From Holacanthus passer (Eukaryota; Chordata; Actinopteri; Pomacanthidae), in NCBI GenBank assembly GCA_025331565.1, contig JAFREQ010000047.1, forward strand, positions 3,338,001 through 3,402,000: a stretch of 64,000 bases of DNA, read 5' to 3'. The position numbers and the translations under genes were made by a program. Positions 49,651-63,090 of this stretch are shown here, piece by piece; within the stretch, counting starts at the first letter, position 1; the number at the start of each line of letters is the position of its first letter. The notes beneath the pieces are model-generated. The model searched no databases and was not told where the DNA came from. It worked only from the letters and a program-made list of their open reading frames with translations.

Positions 49651-52521
49651 TGATCATGACCATGCTCATGGAAGCACACCAATAATTTGATGTTGTTGTT
49701 TACGGATGAAGATGATGATGAGTGCATTTTTTTTTATTTTAATCTGATGTGAATCTCACAGCTTCACAATAATGGAACTCTTCAAGAGTCTCCTTAAGAT
49801 TTCTCCATTACCAAATCAAAGTGGATAACGTTATTAATGTGGATGTAATTAGTAGCAATGCTCTAATGGTTTTGCTTGCTGAACAGAAAGTCCTTGCTTT
49901 GCTTTAATGATTTGTTAAGTTTAAAAAGGAAAGCAGTTTATGCCTAAAAGACATCACTGGATCATTGACTGAAACCTGTTGAGGTCACTACATTTTGGAG
50001 TGATTTGCTTGCTGCCCGGACACTAAAGCACTATTTTACTGTGATGACTGAAAAATGGTGAAAGCTTCCATTACTGGCCACTTAATACAAGGACATGACT
50101 ATTTATCAGTCACAAATAGACAGGAATTTGACATTGCTGCTGCTGTTTATCTTGGTTTGTTTTTGCCTGTGGTTTGTATTCAGGATGCAGCAACGTAGAC
50201 CTCAGTGTCACCCACACGGCATCATTCAATATCATGTAATGTATTTTCCTCTCATATGTCTTTGTTGTGTTTTTGGCAACAAACCATCAGGGAGAAAGGA
50301 GACAAAATTGCAGGTGCTGTATATATAATAGATTGAGGATTCAATTTCTACTTCACAACAAAGCGATGAAATTAAGTGATCCCATTTCATATCCTGCTGC
50401 TGTTTTTTTGCGTCTGAGTGGAGCTTTTTACCAAGCTTAGTTTTAAAATTGCTGCAAAAACAAGCCAATCTTAAATCAAGTGAAGCAGTGTGCTTTCTCC
50501 CGCATAAGTCACAGTGATGAGATCCCAAACTGTCACGTTATAAATCCAAGAGCCCTGTGATATAAAGCATCCAAAGACTGAGGTATACGTACCGACGTTT
50601 GCCTATAAATATTACCATGAAATAAATGTTGCCTGGCTTAATGAAAGAAACTTTTTAGCTCTTGGTCTACTTCAGTCATGGGTGGACACGCTGTTACGAT
50701 GATCACTGTGTCAGATTAAGCGATTACAGCCCCAACCACGTTTTGAACACGTTGTGGAAATAAAATGATTGATTGCCATGTCTGATGCCCATTGTCTCTC
50801 CTAAGGAGTCTGAACCCGGCATAAGATCAATTGGAAATCTTGAATTTGTGAGAAAACCTGTTCACATGAGTTTGTCTCACATAAAAAAAAAAAAAAAAAA
50901 AATGAGAATGTTTTTTCTAATTAGCAAATACAACTGATATTAAGGGGAACAAAGATCCCAGAACAGCCTCTCGGGGAATCTTTTTTATCCTCAGCTGTTC
51001 ATTCAGGAGTGCATGAAACAGCTGAGTCATCAAGACAAATTGAATAAATATGTGAAGAAGCAAGTATGATCCATAATCAAACGCATTGCTTGAGCTTACA
51101 AATAGAGCAACGTGTCGGTTTTGCTAAGAGTCGTTTACTCAACACTGGAGATGGCAGCAGATATTAGTGGTAAAACCAGACTGAGACACATTTGAAATTT
51201 CTTTTCCTGGTGAAGATATTTGCGCTTATTCAGATTCTGAAAGATTCAGATGGCTTAAAATGTATGAGTGTTTCATCGTGTTGAGGTTAACGACTCTGTT
51301 GTTGAGAGAGCATAGAATAATCAACATTTGTAAATCGGAGCTTAGTTATTGCTTTTTCGCTTAAGGGCAAGTAACTCGTGCAACAGCAAAATCATTGACA
51401 GCGAGCATTAAACACATAAACTGCGTGCACTGAATGAGGTAACAGCTACACAAGGTTAAATAAAGTGTCAGAATGTATGTATGATGTAATGGATATATAA
51501 TATAAGAGGCTTTGTAAGGAGTATTTGCAATGGTCTTTTTTGCACTATGCAAATAATTACCAGTTGTTCATATATGTGAAATATATACTAACAACTCAGA
51601 ACTGAAGAAGCCAATTGGAAAAACATCTTCTAGTATCTTACAATCAAGTCCGGTTGTCCTAGATTCAACCCTCCTTTGACAACCATGACCTGGATGACTG
51701 AGAATCTTCACAGACATCGACTAACAACATTAACCGTTAACGTTGTTTCCTTCATGTCAAGTTGCAATTTGGACCAGTGATGCCGAGCTTTTCCACTTCT
51801 TTCAGCTGCTTTTCCTCAACACAGACAGTGAGCAGTGGTTGAAGGAGAGACAGCTACACCCAAAAAAAGATCTCAACATGCCATTTTCAAAAATGCACAT
51901 AGGTAATAAATGACCTCTCGCAGGATCACACTCATCTTTCATAGGAACACGTTTTACATCAAAGAGCAGTCATTATTTAGAAATGAAGGCCTTGGTTTGG
52001 AAATGTTAAGTTAGATCCAGTGCTCTGAAGATCACCCTGAACACTGATTTCCATATTTTGTTCTCGGCTCAAACATCCCAGCTCAACTTCAGGAGGGGCT
52101 TTGCAAATGACTTAAAGGAGAAGCGTGTATTTCCCGTGGCGTTGCATCAGGTGATCAGCTTTCGTGAAGTCTTGGTTTTCGTTTCTTCACAAGAACACAT
52201 GCAGTGGGTATTTAAGATGAGACTAAATGTTATATAAGCGTAAATTAAAATTCCGACATTTCCTGATCCTTGAAAAAAGGCTCTCTTTGACTCTCCTGAT
52301 TCTGAAGTAGGTGTGTGTGAGTTTCGGCTTGTGATTGTGGTTCTCGTGTTGCCTGTAGTTACTGCCTCACATTCTCAGTTAAACAATATGCAAAATACAA
52401 AAACAGAGCGCATACAAAAATAATTTCAAAGTTTTTAGAGGTTGTATTACAGGCTGATAAAGCAAAACATTATTAATGTTTCATGCATCCTTGGAGGTGA
52501 TAGATGATGAAATGTGTATGT

Positions 52522-52545
52522 CACACACACACACACACACACACA
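52522..52545. repeat. (CA)n microsatellite
   Basis: About twelve uninterrupted CA units. Confidence 0.95.
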
Positions 52546-54422
52546 GCAATGTTTTATTAATATTAGAGGGTTTGAAATATCAGGAACTCCAAATACACTT
52601 TAATTTATTATAAGAACTGCAGGGACAGATTGAGGTGACATTTACTGAAGTTAAACAATCTGTATCACCTTAAAAATTACTTTATACGACTCTTTCATAG
52701 TTTTATTCTATTATATTTCTTTCACCTTTTTTGTTACCATCTTTTTTTATCTTCCTCTTTATTTATTTATCTTGGATTCTTTTTTTTCTGTTGAAAAGTC
52801 TGATAGACGTAAAAGATTTCCTTATAAATTACGATGTGCGGAACTGTCGAAGCAGATTTCATTAATGGCTTTCATGCTCACACTTTCAATTTATTAGAAG
52901 CCATGTAATTAAGTCAGGTAGAAAAAGCTGTGCTAGTCAAAAAAAAAAAAGTTCTCCAATGGAGACAGATTGCTTACTCTCAGTTTACCTTATTAAAGTC
53001 TGAGGTGGGAAGATATAATTAGTTAATAGTTTATAGCATCGCTGCTAAACACCCAATTGAATTCTTTGCTGTTCTGTTTTATCCGAGCTGCTGTCATTAG
53101 GATCCCAGCGGATGTTGGAAGCTTTGACAGTGCTGCTCCCATTACTGCAGAGTGTGTGAATCTCAGCTCTGTATGTTTTCAGTTTGAGGCCGGGTATTTA
53201 TGCATTGTTTTATCACTGATGGAGGATATTTTTTTTTGTCCAGCTCGACCCCTGTGGAACAGCTCAAATATGAGGTGACACACCTTGTTAAGTACGTGGC
53301 AGATTATGAATCGCGTGCCCCTCCATAATGCATGGATCGTGTAGCTCTTCAGGTAATTTCCTCTCAAAAAAAAAAGAAGCCATCATTTATTTTTTTATGG
53401 CGAAAAGTCGGTAAATCATATCACCTCAAACAAATGGTCATCCAAAAACCATACATTTCAGACTTTGTGCATGGCTCTACGTTTATCTCTCTTTGTGTTA
53501 CAAAGCTTTGATGTATCTCTACACGTCAAGCAGCTTTGTTCTAGATAAGACTGGGCACTGAGAGATCAACTACATCTCTCAATGCCCGCAGAGACTAACA
53601 TAAAAAGATATCCCATACTGAGCCCTGCACATAATAGATAATTGTACCCTGGAGAGCACCACCAAAGCACAGCGCCTGGACCGTCGGCTCGTACCAGAAC
53701 TGTGCTCAACATGGTCCCTGTGATGCAACTCGAAGGCCTGGAGATACCAGGTTGGCAGTGAAGGACTCAGGGAGTGTGCACGGGTCAAACCATTAGGTGT
53801 TTTTTTTGGGGGGACAACCAGAGTCTGCAGGGAGTTGTGCAAATTCCTCCCCTGGCGGACTGCAGTGAGATAACAGAGAGGGACGAGTCAGCAGATAAGT
53901 TTGGTCCATAGGGGACACAAATTATCTCAGTATGCTATGGAGCTGGGGGTGGATTGAGCCGACAGCTGACAAGTACGGCCATTGCAGTAATTTTACACAT
54001 TCAAGTGAGGAATTGGACTCGTGGTGCATACAAGACGTGAATTATTTCCCCTCTCTCCCTCCTTTGTGGTCCCTTAACAGTCCCCCTCTTCTCCCCCGAT
54101 CCGTCTTCCCTCCACTTTCCAGCCGCGATTCCATCCATCCTCCTCCTGCGCCCGTATCCCCCCCCCCACCTCCACAGTCAGCTTTGCATGAGAAGACAGG
54201 CTAATGTGGGCTATTTTACCCAATAGAAGCTATATGTCGGCGACTTGGCGAAATTGATTTTCCACACCAATAGCTTTCCTCTTCTTACGCAACCCACCAC
54301 TTCCATATGGCAGCCATTCATTTTTCATGCTCCCTCCCTCTCTCCGGGAGATAAGCAGCAGGGGAGAGGTGAGATTGCGAGGGCTACAATTTGACATGTA
54401 TGACTGTGTGTGCACATGTGAG

Positions 54423-54423
<1 letters not shown>

Positions 54424-54459
<36 letters not shown>
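54424..54459. repeat. (GT)n microsatellite
   Basis: An uninterrupted GT run of about 36 bases. Confidence 0.95.
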
Positions 54460-54462
<3 letters not shown>

Positions 54463-57196
54463 TGGAGAGATGAGGGTGGGCTGGCTGTCAGCGGGACTCA
54501 CAGGGGAAGGGTTAGACCCTTGTTGTTTATGTCACACCTCCTGCTAGCTGTGGAATTGTTTTGATACAGAGGTCTCTCCCCTGCCCTCCCTTGGGGGCCC
54601 ATAAACAGCTCCCAACAACTCACACAGCAGCCGGAGCATGCAATGAAATTGATATGCTTAAATGTTTCTCTTTGTAGACGCCGCTTCAGTCCCTGCCGAT
54701 AGGAGCTTTTTTTTTCAACTCGAGTATTCAGGGAGATAAATCAAACATAGTTCAAGTAATTTAAATGTTTTTTTTTTTTTTTACCTGACATCATTTTGCT
54801 CATGTCTGGGATTTTGCATAAGTCAGGCTCACTGTTCATGGAAATATTATTTGGCCTCTTCAGGACCGGACCATTCAGTGATTCAATATAATCAGTCTGG
54901 CCAGGTGTGTATAATGACTGCACATTTCCCTGCTGGAACGGATGCAGGGAGAGATGCCCCAAGTCGGCCCCCATTCATTTCAATGAACGTTGGTGCATAT
55001 GCCGAAAACATTTTTCAGGCTTCCTCAGGAGTTCTTAGGCTCACGTGCACGTGAACCAGCGCACTTCTCTGCACTGGTGACGTCTGTACGAAATGGCACA
55101 AAAAGCATCGACTGATATACCTAATGGGTTAAATCCTGATAATGCAACAGGTTATTATTAAATCATTAGTCATTTTCCAGCCATTCCTTCTTTGTCAATT
55201 CCACTCATTTTCAAAGAAAATACACATTTGATCCACCATTCCTTGAACAAGCATGTGTTTACCTGCATTAATTGCACCAGTGAGTTTTACCAAATGTTAT
55301 TTTCCACATTTAAAGCTCTTCAGCTGAGGTTTTTCAAATGAAGCTTTGAGCGTCAGTCATCGTGTTTTAAGATGCCCTCAAAACTGGCACTGCACTTTTT
55401 TTTGGGATGATCATCAGCAATTTGAAAATGCTGCCAAACTGGAGACATCTTTGTACAGTCATCGGTATGAAAGTGTTGGAGCACAGAGCGAATGCAGGTG
55501 CATAATATGATTTGTTTTTTTGTAATGACTTAAAAATATAATTAGAGCCGAAATAGACAGTTTTTCATTGTGGTTATATAAATGTTGTTAATGGTGCTGT
55601 TAGTTTGCTGCTCGACCTCCCCTTTAATACAGGTGACAGTTTTTTGACCACAGTAAAAGTGCACGCTGTCACATTTATCTGCAACTGGGTTTAAACAGAA
55701 CATTTGGTGGAAATGTTGCATATTTTCCAAAATGTATTAACAAACTAAATGGATCAGTCACCTTTTTGGAATGGAAAGTTTGCGATTTGACATGTTTTGA
55801 TCATTGTTGTTTTGTAATAGTGTCAGTGTTCTCTGGCACCTGTTTGATCGTCCGATGACAAGCCATCAGCTGACTCCAATTTTCAACGATTTTCCCTTCA
55901 TCTCACGCCGGTTTCAAATTGCAATTCTCCTAATGTCAAGAAAACTAGGAATTCTATTAAGCCTTGTGGCAGGCCAATCATACGTAATGACCAAAGACTG
56001 GTGGCTTGACGGACAGCTGTCAGCCCTTCTTTATGTGATGAATATGGTCATGTTTGTTGACCAAGACTGAGCGCAGATGCACAAATCGGACTCTAACTGA
56101 AAAGTACAGTGTATGGATAAAGAATATTGCAAAGTAATTATTAGTGGTTACTTGATAAATGGCAAATGTAGCTAAAGCCAGGAGTTTTCAACCCTCCCGA
56201 CAATCGGAGGAGAAATCTGGTCTAGGACCTTGGTCGGTCCAGATGTTCGGCCCAGATTATTTGGTAATTTGATCCAGTCTCAAACCTCCCGAACTGCTCT
56301 CAGATTGGGGCCGACCTGATGATTGCCAGCATGTCTGATATTAGGAGTTAAAATCTGGATGATTACATCAGCACTTTTCGAGCGGAACCACAAGAGCCAA
56401 TCAGAGAGAAAAGTCTACATGAAGACATTAAACATTCTAACCTTTGAGGCTAACAGCAGGTAGCATATTACTGTTGACAGATATTCAAACTGACAGTTCT
56501 CGCTGAAGAACAGACAACCCGTGATGACCACGTCTCCCCAGCTGTTTTCTCATCCAGACTCGTTTAGACGCCTGCTTTAGTTTTTTCTCACTGCAAAGCA
56601 ATATTATGGGAAGTTGTTGCACCACGTCAGTCGGCATTATGTTTACATCTGCTTCCCCATGAGATCATGTGAGAGAGATCACGTGAGGTGGTGCATGCAC
56701 CTGGCACAATACTCTTTATGATATGCTGTAGTGTGTGATGTCCCATTGTGGTCAAATCTTGGACTGTGTGCATGTTTGAGATTAGAGAGAAGAACATCTG
56801 TGAAGTTTCTCATATGCATGATGCACAATTTCAAAACTGGGTGGGATTTTAAAACTCCAGTAATCTGGGCCCAGGTTAACCTAAGCCAAGTCCAGCATCC
56901 ATTAAGGTGTAGCCGTAAAGGCGGTTGTCCCAGATATTTAACACAGAGTTCAGTGAGTCATTCTTTAAACGGAAACCAAATGAGTTGCTCTTTCATCTCA
57001 GAATGTCAAATTTCCCTTTAGATTTAGAAGAGAAGTAATGATCCATAAGAGCAGTCGATGAGAAGCATATTCGGAACACATGTGTTTTAGATGTTAACTG
57101 TGCATCTTAAGGCTTATAAGCCTTGAGAATTCACAAAGTGAACTTGCAACACACCACATCAGGTGTCACTTTGTATTTTTACAGTTTCTCTGTGTA

Positions 57197-57445
57197 GTGG
57201 CTCAGTGGTAGCGTTCTCTCCACTGAGCGAGAAGGTTTAGTCCTCATAACCTGCAGGATGAAGTTTGCATGTACTCATGTCTGTGTGGGTTCATTCCAGT
57301 AAAATAGATCATTTGGCTTTGAATCACTTTGAATTACCCATAGGTATGAAAATTTGTCCATCAGTGTGTGACGGACTGCTGACCCACTAATCACCTTGTA
57401 CATTCTTAGATCCCAGCCTCCTGTATAAAAATGGATGAATGGTTG
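57197..57445 (+). mobile_element. Degraded tRNA-derived SINE-like repeat
   Basis: It starts GTGGCTCAGTGGTAGCGTTC, a decayed A-box region, then GAGAAGGTTTAGTCC. Next come AGTTTGCATGTACTCATGTC, TGTGTGGGTTCATTCC, GAATTACCCATAGGTATGAA, TGTGTGACGGACTGCTGACC, GATCCCAGCCTCC and ATGGATGAATGG. These are the ordered modules of a widespread fish repeat (recalled: GTGGCTCAGTGGTTAGCAC, GGAGTTTGCATGTTCTCCC, AATTGCCCGTAGGTGTGAA, TGATGGACTGGCGACCTG, ATGGATGGATGG). There is no obvious B box left, so it is old and transcriptionally dead. Confidence 0.7.
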
Positions 57446-59017
57446 AGTTCAGGGTCATAGCTGCTGAACAGGCCCGAACAAAGCTGAGTTCATGTCCTTA
57501 ATTGATGCCTACTAATTCCAAAAAGCCAATAACAGCCAGTAACTCAGATTCACTAATTCACACAGGCAGAACATGCAAATGCACACTCTAAAAAAACAAA
57601 ACACACATACACATACACACAACCTCATTAAATCCCAAATGAACATCTCAGATGCATCAGCATGAAATCTCACACACCATCTGTAAAGCCATCTTAACTT
57701 TCCGTGCCACGCCGGAGCTGTCAGTTATTCAACCTGTGTTTATCCTTCCTTACCTCGGGGTCCGGCTCACAAATCAACCCAACGTGTCTGACTTGACATG
57801 ACAGCTCCAATAAAGTAGTGTTGGTGAGAGGAATGAGGGCCTGGTTTGGCTGCAGCCCCAGCTAATATAGTAAGGAGAGGAGACGTGTCTGGCACCTATT
57901 GTTTCAGTGCAGGACGCATCCTGATTTGCTCTGCCTGTCAGTCCGTCTCCTTCGTCTGTCTTGCCGCCCTCAACCTGGTGCCTGTCAACTGTTACATGTT
58001 TCTTTTTCTTTATTTCCCTGTGTGCTTCTTTTTATTCCCCCCCTCTTTTTGTTGTTCCTCCTCTCACCAAAACACTAATTCAATACCACGGATCTGAGCT
58101 TCAAAGCAGGAAGTGAGCAAGTTGCGTTGTGACACGTTACAACATCAGAAAGCAGGCGGCCTGCGGCCCTCGTCATTTAGCTTAATTGATTCTCTTAATT
58201 GTTTTAGGAAGACCAGAAAGTCGCTGCCTCTTTCTCCCCGTCTGTCTTTCGGCATGTTAATCATGCCCGTTTGTGGCGGATGTTCGCCGGCGGTGAGTTG
58301 AAACCGTCTGACGCACATTCCAATTCATGCCCGGACCCCGAGACGCATCGAGCGGATGCGAAATCCATTTTGATGAGAAGAGCTTAAAAAAAAAATGAGA
58401 AGCCGCAATAAAAAACAGATTTGTGGGGCGTGAACTGCCCAAGAGATGCTGTCCTTGCGTGAGCTTAAGCAAGACTGACTGATTGCTCATCCTGCTGCCT
58501 GAACAAGCACACACCCACGGCCATTTTTAGCTAAAGAGTCTTAAAATATAATGTACTTTCAGATTCCTTAGAGCGAAATTAGGCATTTTTGTGATCGTGT
58601 GAATTGAATTCAGTTGTCGCCTTGGAAGAAAGGTAAAATAAAATGGCTAACACATAAGAGGACAAGCTGGATTGTGTGAATTGCTTCTTTTCAAAAGTGG
58701 AACACTGCAATGGTTCCTGTTGACCTTGATGCTTAATGGTGCCATTTTTCAGAGAGGTCCCTCTTGATTGTTGCCCCTCTCAGGCTTGCTGCGACTGACT
58801 CAAGGAACGGAGGCTGATGGGTAATGATGAGCGGAGACCTGGCTGACCAATCAAAGCCAGTTAATTAGCACCGTCCCTTTCCCATCGTCCTGTTCTGAGG
58901 ACTGGTGCAGTCCATGTCTTCACTAGGCCTTTCCACCTCACTTCATCCCTGTAATTAGCAGGCTGGAGTGGCAGCACAATCAGGAAGAGCACTGGTCCAA
59001 GCTTGACATGCCTATAT

Positions 59018-59020
<3 letters not shown>

Positions 59021-59078
<58 letters not shown>
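59021..59078. repeat. (CA)29 microsatellite
   Basis: An uninterrupted CA run of 58 bases, the longest pure dinucleotide tract in the window. Confidence 0.97.
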
Positions 59079-59079
<1 letters not shown>

Positions 59080-59149
59080 TCTAGACTCAGGGTCTCACAT
59101 GCAATAATGCACTTACATTCACAGGCACAATCAGTCCATCACTTCAGTG

Positions 59150-59150
<1 letters not shown>

Positions 59151-59229
<79 letters not shown>
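59151..59229. repeat. Compound (CT)n / (CA)n microsatellite
   Basis: Forty bases of CT, a short TTCTCT junction, then about 33 bases of AC. It lies 72 bases after the (CA)29 tract. Confidence 0.96.
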
Positions 59230-59231
<2 letters not shown>

Positions 59232-59992
59232 GTCTGGCCTGGTCCCAAGAGTCCTTTCATGGCCAGTGATTGTCATTCGCAGCTGGCTGTATGACCTTGA
59301 TAGGGATAACAGAAGCACCACTGAGGGATGCTTCTCTCTCTCTCTCACACACACAAACTAGAGTCCTCCCTCATTCCCCCTCAAAAAAAACCCAAGGACA
59401 TGGGGTGTGTGTGTGTGTTGCTCTGGAGAGAACTTGTGTGTACACAGAATTTGCATGATAATGATTCAGTGTGATGATGTTTTCTTTGGACCGACTTACA
59501 CTTTCTTTGGCTCACACAGCAGATTTTGCATCTTGATTTTTCACACGCAGACAGAAGTGAATCTGAGTTTTTTAAGATGATGTCTCTGTGTGTACACACT
59601 TGTACATACCAGTGTTGCTCTTCCACAGGTTTTTGTTTGTTGCCCCCCCTCACACCTGACAGGAACACAGACAGCCGGAGGTGTCATCAAGGTTTAAGCA
59701 CACACGAGTCAGCACACAAACACACACACACTCGGGTGCCGATCCATTGTCTCAGTGCTCATTTTCTCCGCGAGCTCAGAGGTGTTTAGTGTTGCAGAGT
59801 TGCGCCACACCTCCTGTCATCTTCCGGCAGTATCGCGAGCCCCACTGTCTTTCATGTCTGCTCGGCTGGTAATGAGAGCTGATAGAAAGAGGTGAGGTTC
59901 TCCCGTCAGTCGTCCCACGCACGCAGAGGGAGACAGACTCGGTGGAGACAAAGCCACCGGGTGCATGTCTCTACGCCGGCATGCGTGGAAGT

Positions 59993-59996
<4 letters not shown>

Positions 59997-60023
<27 letters not shown>
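59997..60023. repeat. (GT)n microsatellite
   Basis: An uninterrupted GT run of about 27 bases. Confidence 0.93.
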
Positions 60024-61440
60024 CAGATTATCACACTTCCCCCCACAGAGACATCTCCTAATCACCCTAAACTTCTCCTGACACTTCAGTTACTCTCCAG
60101 CTGAACTTACCACGTCTATATCAGTGATCTCTCCCTCTCTCGCACTCTCGACTTGCTCCCCTCTCCCCATACGTCCGTTCTTGTTTTTCCTCCGCTCCCA
60201 CCGCGTCTTTCCAAGTTTGACGCCTCTGTGAATCCAAAGTCATGTTGCACCTCATTCTTTTTTTCGGTTTTTTCATCTGACCCAGTTTGTCACTCTCAGC
60301 AGGTGCCGGCTGCCACTGTGATTACTGCTCTGAAATATCTCTGTCCTGAATGACAGCTTTTGCACCTGTGTGAGTGTGAGCGTGTGCATAGGTGGGCTGT
60401 GGTGTTTATGTCCCCACAAGGAAGGAAATCCACAATGACGGACTTCCTGTGCTGTATGATTAGGGGTTTCTAAGTAGCCTTATAGTAACCCTCTTGGATT
60501 ATAAAGGCCAAGAAAGATGAAGAGGTGAGATGTGAAAAGGGGCAACAAAGAAAAAGGAGGTGAGAGCAGGAGGGGGCAGGGGAGAGGAAATTTCTTTAGT
60601 AAAAGCTATCATCCACAAATAACTGCCGTGTGTTTTTCTTTCAACATTTCTCCCTCCCATCCTTTGCTACGACAAACAAAAAGAGCAGAGGGAGTCAGCG
60701 CAGAAGGATTACAGTGCAGAGGAGCGGGAAAGTGATGAATGGAGAATGAGATACGGACGCTTAGCGGGAACAGCAAGGATGGACAAAGTAACAAGTGGGG
60801 CCCGAGAGCCAGAGACAGAATAGAGGGAAAAGATGAAGCGGGGCGTCGAGATAAATGGCAGAGAGCTTTGGAGAGGCTGCGAGGGCTCGAGCTTCGCCTG
60901 GCAATCGGCGTGCAAGCTCCGCAGTCTCATCTCCCATGCTCTTTCAAGTGGGGGAGTAGAAAGGCCTTCGTTTTTAGCTGCCGTCCCGTGGAAGCGTGCC
61001 CTCATTAAAAAGGGTGACCCCGTGGCATCCCTCTGATCATGAGACACGGCGAAGGGGGACCGTTTAGACCCCTGACACACAGTGAAGGAAGCCCAGAGGG
61101 GATGTCCTAGTGGAGACAACCCCGTGTTTTTGTGGACACAGCACACACTGGCAGCTGAAAGGCGTTTAGACAGTCTGTTAGTATTTAGTCAGTGGCACTG
61201 TCGTAGCATCAGCTCTGTGCTCCAGCACAGCGAACTCAAAATGATGGAAACATGATTATGAGGTTAAAGTGCTGACTTTGAGCTTTAATTTGAGGGCGTT
61301 CACATTTAGTTGGGAGTGAAGAAACATCGACAACCTTAAAGCTGAAAGTCCACACTGTAACCTACTGTCTGCACTGTACATGGATCCTTCTTATCACAAT
61401 GCTTTTATGTCAGTTTTAATCCTAATGGCAAATTTGTTTC

Positions 61441-61605
61441 CCTTTGACATATTGAGAAATATGCATATTCCCTTTTTCACTTATTGTTAGTTGAGAAAAT
61501 TGATACCACTTTCATGTCTGTACAATATGAAGCTGAAGCCAGAAACCAAGCTGAGCTTAACACAAAGGGAGGAAAGAGTTGGGAACAGGTAGCTTGGCCT
61601 CACAT
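61441..61605. mobile_element. Partial copy of the foldback element
   Basis: CTTTGACATATTGAGAAATA, then ATTGATACCACTTTCATGTC, TGTACAATATGAAGCTGAAG, CCAAGCTGAGCTTAACAC and GGGAACAGGTAGCTTGGCC follow the same order as one arm of the foldback at 35461-36865 (there: ATTTTGGGCAATACAC, CTCTCATGTTTGTACTG, GAATCTGAAGCTGCAGCC, GAAACAGGTAACTTGG). No inverted second arm was found next to it, so this is a fragment. Confidence 0.65.
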
Positions 61606-62902
61606 TTTTTGTGAGAATTAAACAAACAATGATATGGTAATTAGAAGCTTTCATCACCTTTGGACAAAGTCCTCAGGCCAAAGTGGCTTCTGACTCCGCT
61701 GCATATTCACAACACAGACATGAGAGTGATATTAATCTTCCCGCGAGACAAGTATATTTCCAAAAAGCTATTTATCAATTATTTCTTCAGAGAATGTAAA
61801 TTGTGTTCCTCTGAACCACTCATCTATCAATTTAGGTGAATTTGTCAGTAGAGCTGTTTCACAGTAGGCATTTTGAAATGTCATAGCAGAAAAAACTCAG
61901 GTGTATTCGCCATTAATGACGGCCGCACTTCACTTCAGAGGGTTTTTGCTGGGACTCTCACTGTAACATCGTTAATGTTGTTAATTCCTCCTGTGCTTTT
62001 CCTGCTATGACAGAAAGTCTGCTGTGAAAAAGGTCTACATGCTGTCAATCATCTGTATTGTGTTGGAAAGTTTTTTAAAGTTTGTCCATGTATCAAGTTT
62101 TGTCTTTTTTTGGTTCATTACTTTATCATGTTTGTCTGTCTCACATGTGCCCTGAACTCAGGATGTGCAAAGATGTACAAGGCTCTTGTTGCTGTGTTTT
62201 TCACTGTGCTATGTTAATCTAACATGGTGTGTTTTCTGTGTTTCTGTTTTTTTTTGTTTTTTTTTAACCTGGCTGTTCCTGTTACCGGGGTACCTGTGGA
62301 TGCTGCTGGCTACGACAGTCTCATGTGAGTATATCCATCCAAAAAGTCCCTGGGTCAGATCGCTCCTGTCTGAGAGAATGGGATTTGTTGGCCAACTAAC
62401 TTGGCAGCACTCTTGAAAAACATCACTGCTGCATGAGGCCGTTTCTCAGTGTTTGCTTCTGAAGCTTCCTCATATCGAATCACAAGGACGAAAACGATAA
62501 TCTACAGAACATTCACACTGGTTTTTTTTTAATATTTATTTAATTGTTCCACTTTCCTTATCTAAAATAAATCATACCATGCATTAACAAGTGGTCACAG
62601 CAGGGCTCCAATACTCAGGGAGGCGATGCCAACTTTCTTATTTTACACGAGTTGAATTTGCCAACTGATGAAATCAAATCAAAGTCTTGTCTGATATAAA
62701 TGTTTAATTGCCAGCTATCGGGGATTTTGCATCGCCATTCGAGGCACGAATGCGAGTTTCTTTTGCTCAAATGTGTGTCAACAAATTCTAATAAAAAAGT
62801 GTTTTTTTCAGTATTCAGGGCTTTGAAAAAAGGAAAAGCTTTAATCTGGTATTTCTTTGCTTCAAATAGGCTGAGTCAGAAATAAATTTGAAAAGCTTAC
62901 AA

Positions 62903-62925
62903 TGTGTGTGTGTGTGTGTGTGTGT
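62903..62925 (+). repeat. (TG)n tract forming the exon 5 polypyrimidine region
   Basis: A TG run of about 23 bases ends 6 bases before the exon 5 acceptor AG (CTGCAG). It replaces a normal C/T tract. A branch-point-like CTTAC lies just upstream at 62896-62900. Confidence 0.9.
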
Positions 62926-62931
62926 CTGCAG

Positions 62932-63090
62932 GTGATGTCACGTGATGCAGAGAAGCCAGGAAACCATATCTTCAGACTGACAGGTCCCGGAGCTGACCAG
63001 GATCCCAAAGGTCTCTTCACCATTGACATAGACACAGGAGACGTGTCAGTCAGCCGCTCACTGGACCGAGAGGCCATTGACTCCTACAAG
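62932..63090 (+). CDS. cdh13: cdh13 (T-cadherin) exon 5: EC1 domain
   Basis: This internal exon is 159 bases, 53 codons, phase 0 on both sides. The acceptor is TG-rich ending CTGCAG and the donor AAG/GTCAGT. It encodes VMSRDAEKPGNHIFRLTGPG, ADQDPKGLFTIDIDTGDVSV and SRSLDREAIDSYK. It contains the EC1 hallmarks RLTG-x-G-x-DQ-P-x-GLF, the D-TG-x-VSV strand and the LDRE calcium-binding motif. It aligns without gaps of note to T-cadherin (recalled: FRLTGKGVDQEPKGIF, TGSVSVTRTLDREVI). EC1 continues in the next exon, outside the window. Confidence 0.94.

Larger units (their letters stand above)
49651..57196 (+). other. cdh13: Intron 4 of cdh13, middle part
   Basis: Non-coding. It has a poly(A) of about 19 bases at 50883-50901, several T-rich runs, and CA/GT microsatellites listed separately. 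The segment 56180-56410 (CCTCCCGACAATCGGAGG, an imperfect palindrome, then CAGATTATTTGG) may be repeat-derived but could not be named. The rest shows nothing specific. Confidence 0.6.
57446..62931 (+). other. cdh13: Intron 4 of cdh13, last part
   Basis: Non-coding, rich in simple repeats between 58.99 and 60.03 kb, with a partial foldback copy at 61.44 kb. A purine-rich stretch lies at 60520-60860. The 145-codon minus-strand open frame at 60709-61146 has no family features. The rest shows nothing specific. Confidence 0.65.

Noticed and set aside
50232..50528. Minus-strand frame with CDLC and other Cys/His residues, considered as a zinc finger or the C-terminus of the nearby piggyBac relic
   Set aside because: The strand is opposite to the piggyBac relic and the Cys/His spacing fits no zinc-finger family I know.
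59008..59361. 117-codon open frame with Thr-His repeats
   Set aside because: Translation of CA and CT microsatellites.
60709..61146. 145-codon minus-strand open frame
   Set aside because: Composition looks random, with Ser/Leu/Arg-rich stretches from a purine-rich region, and no recognisable domain.
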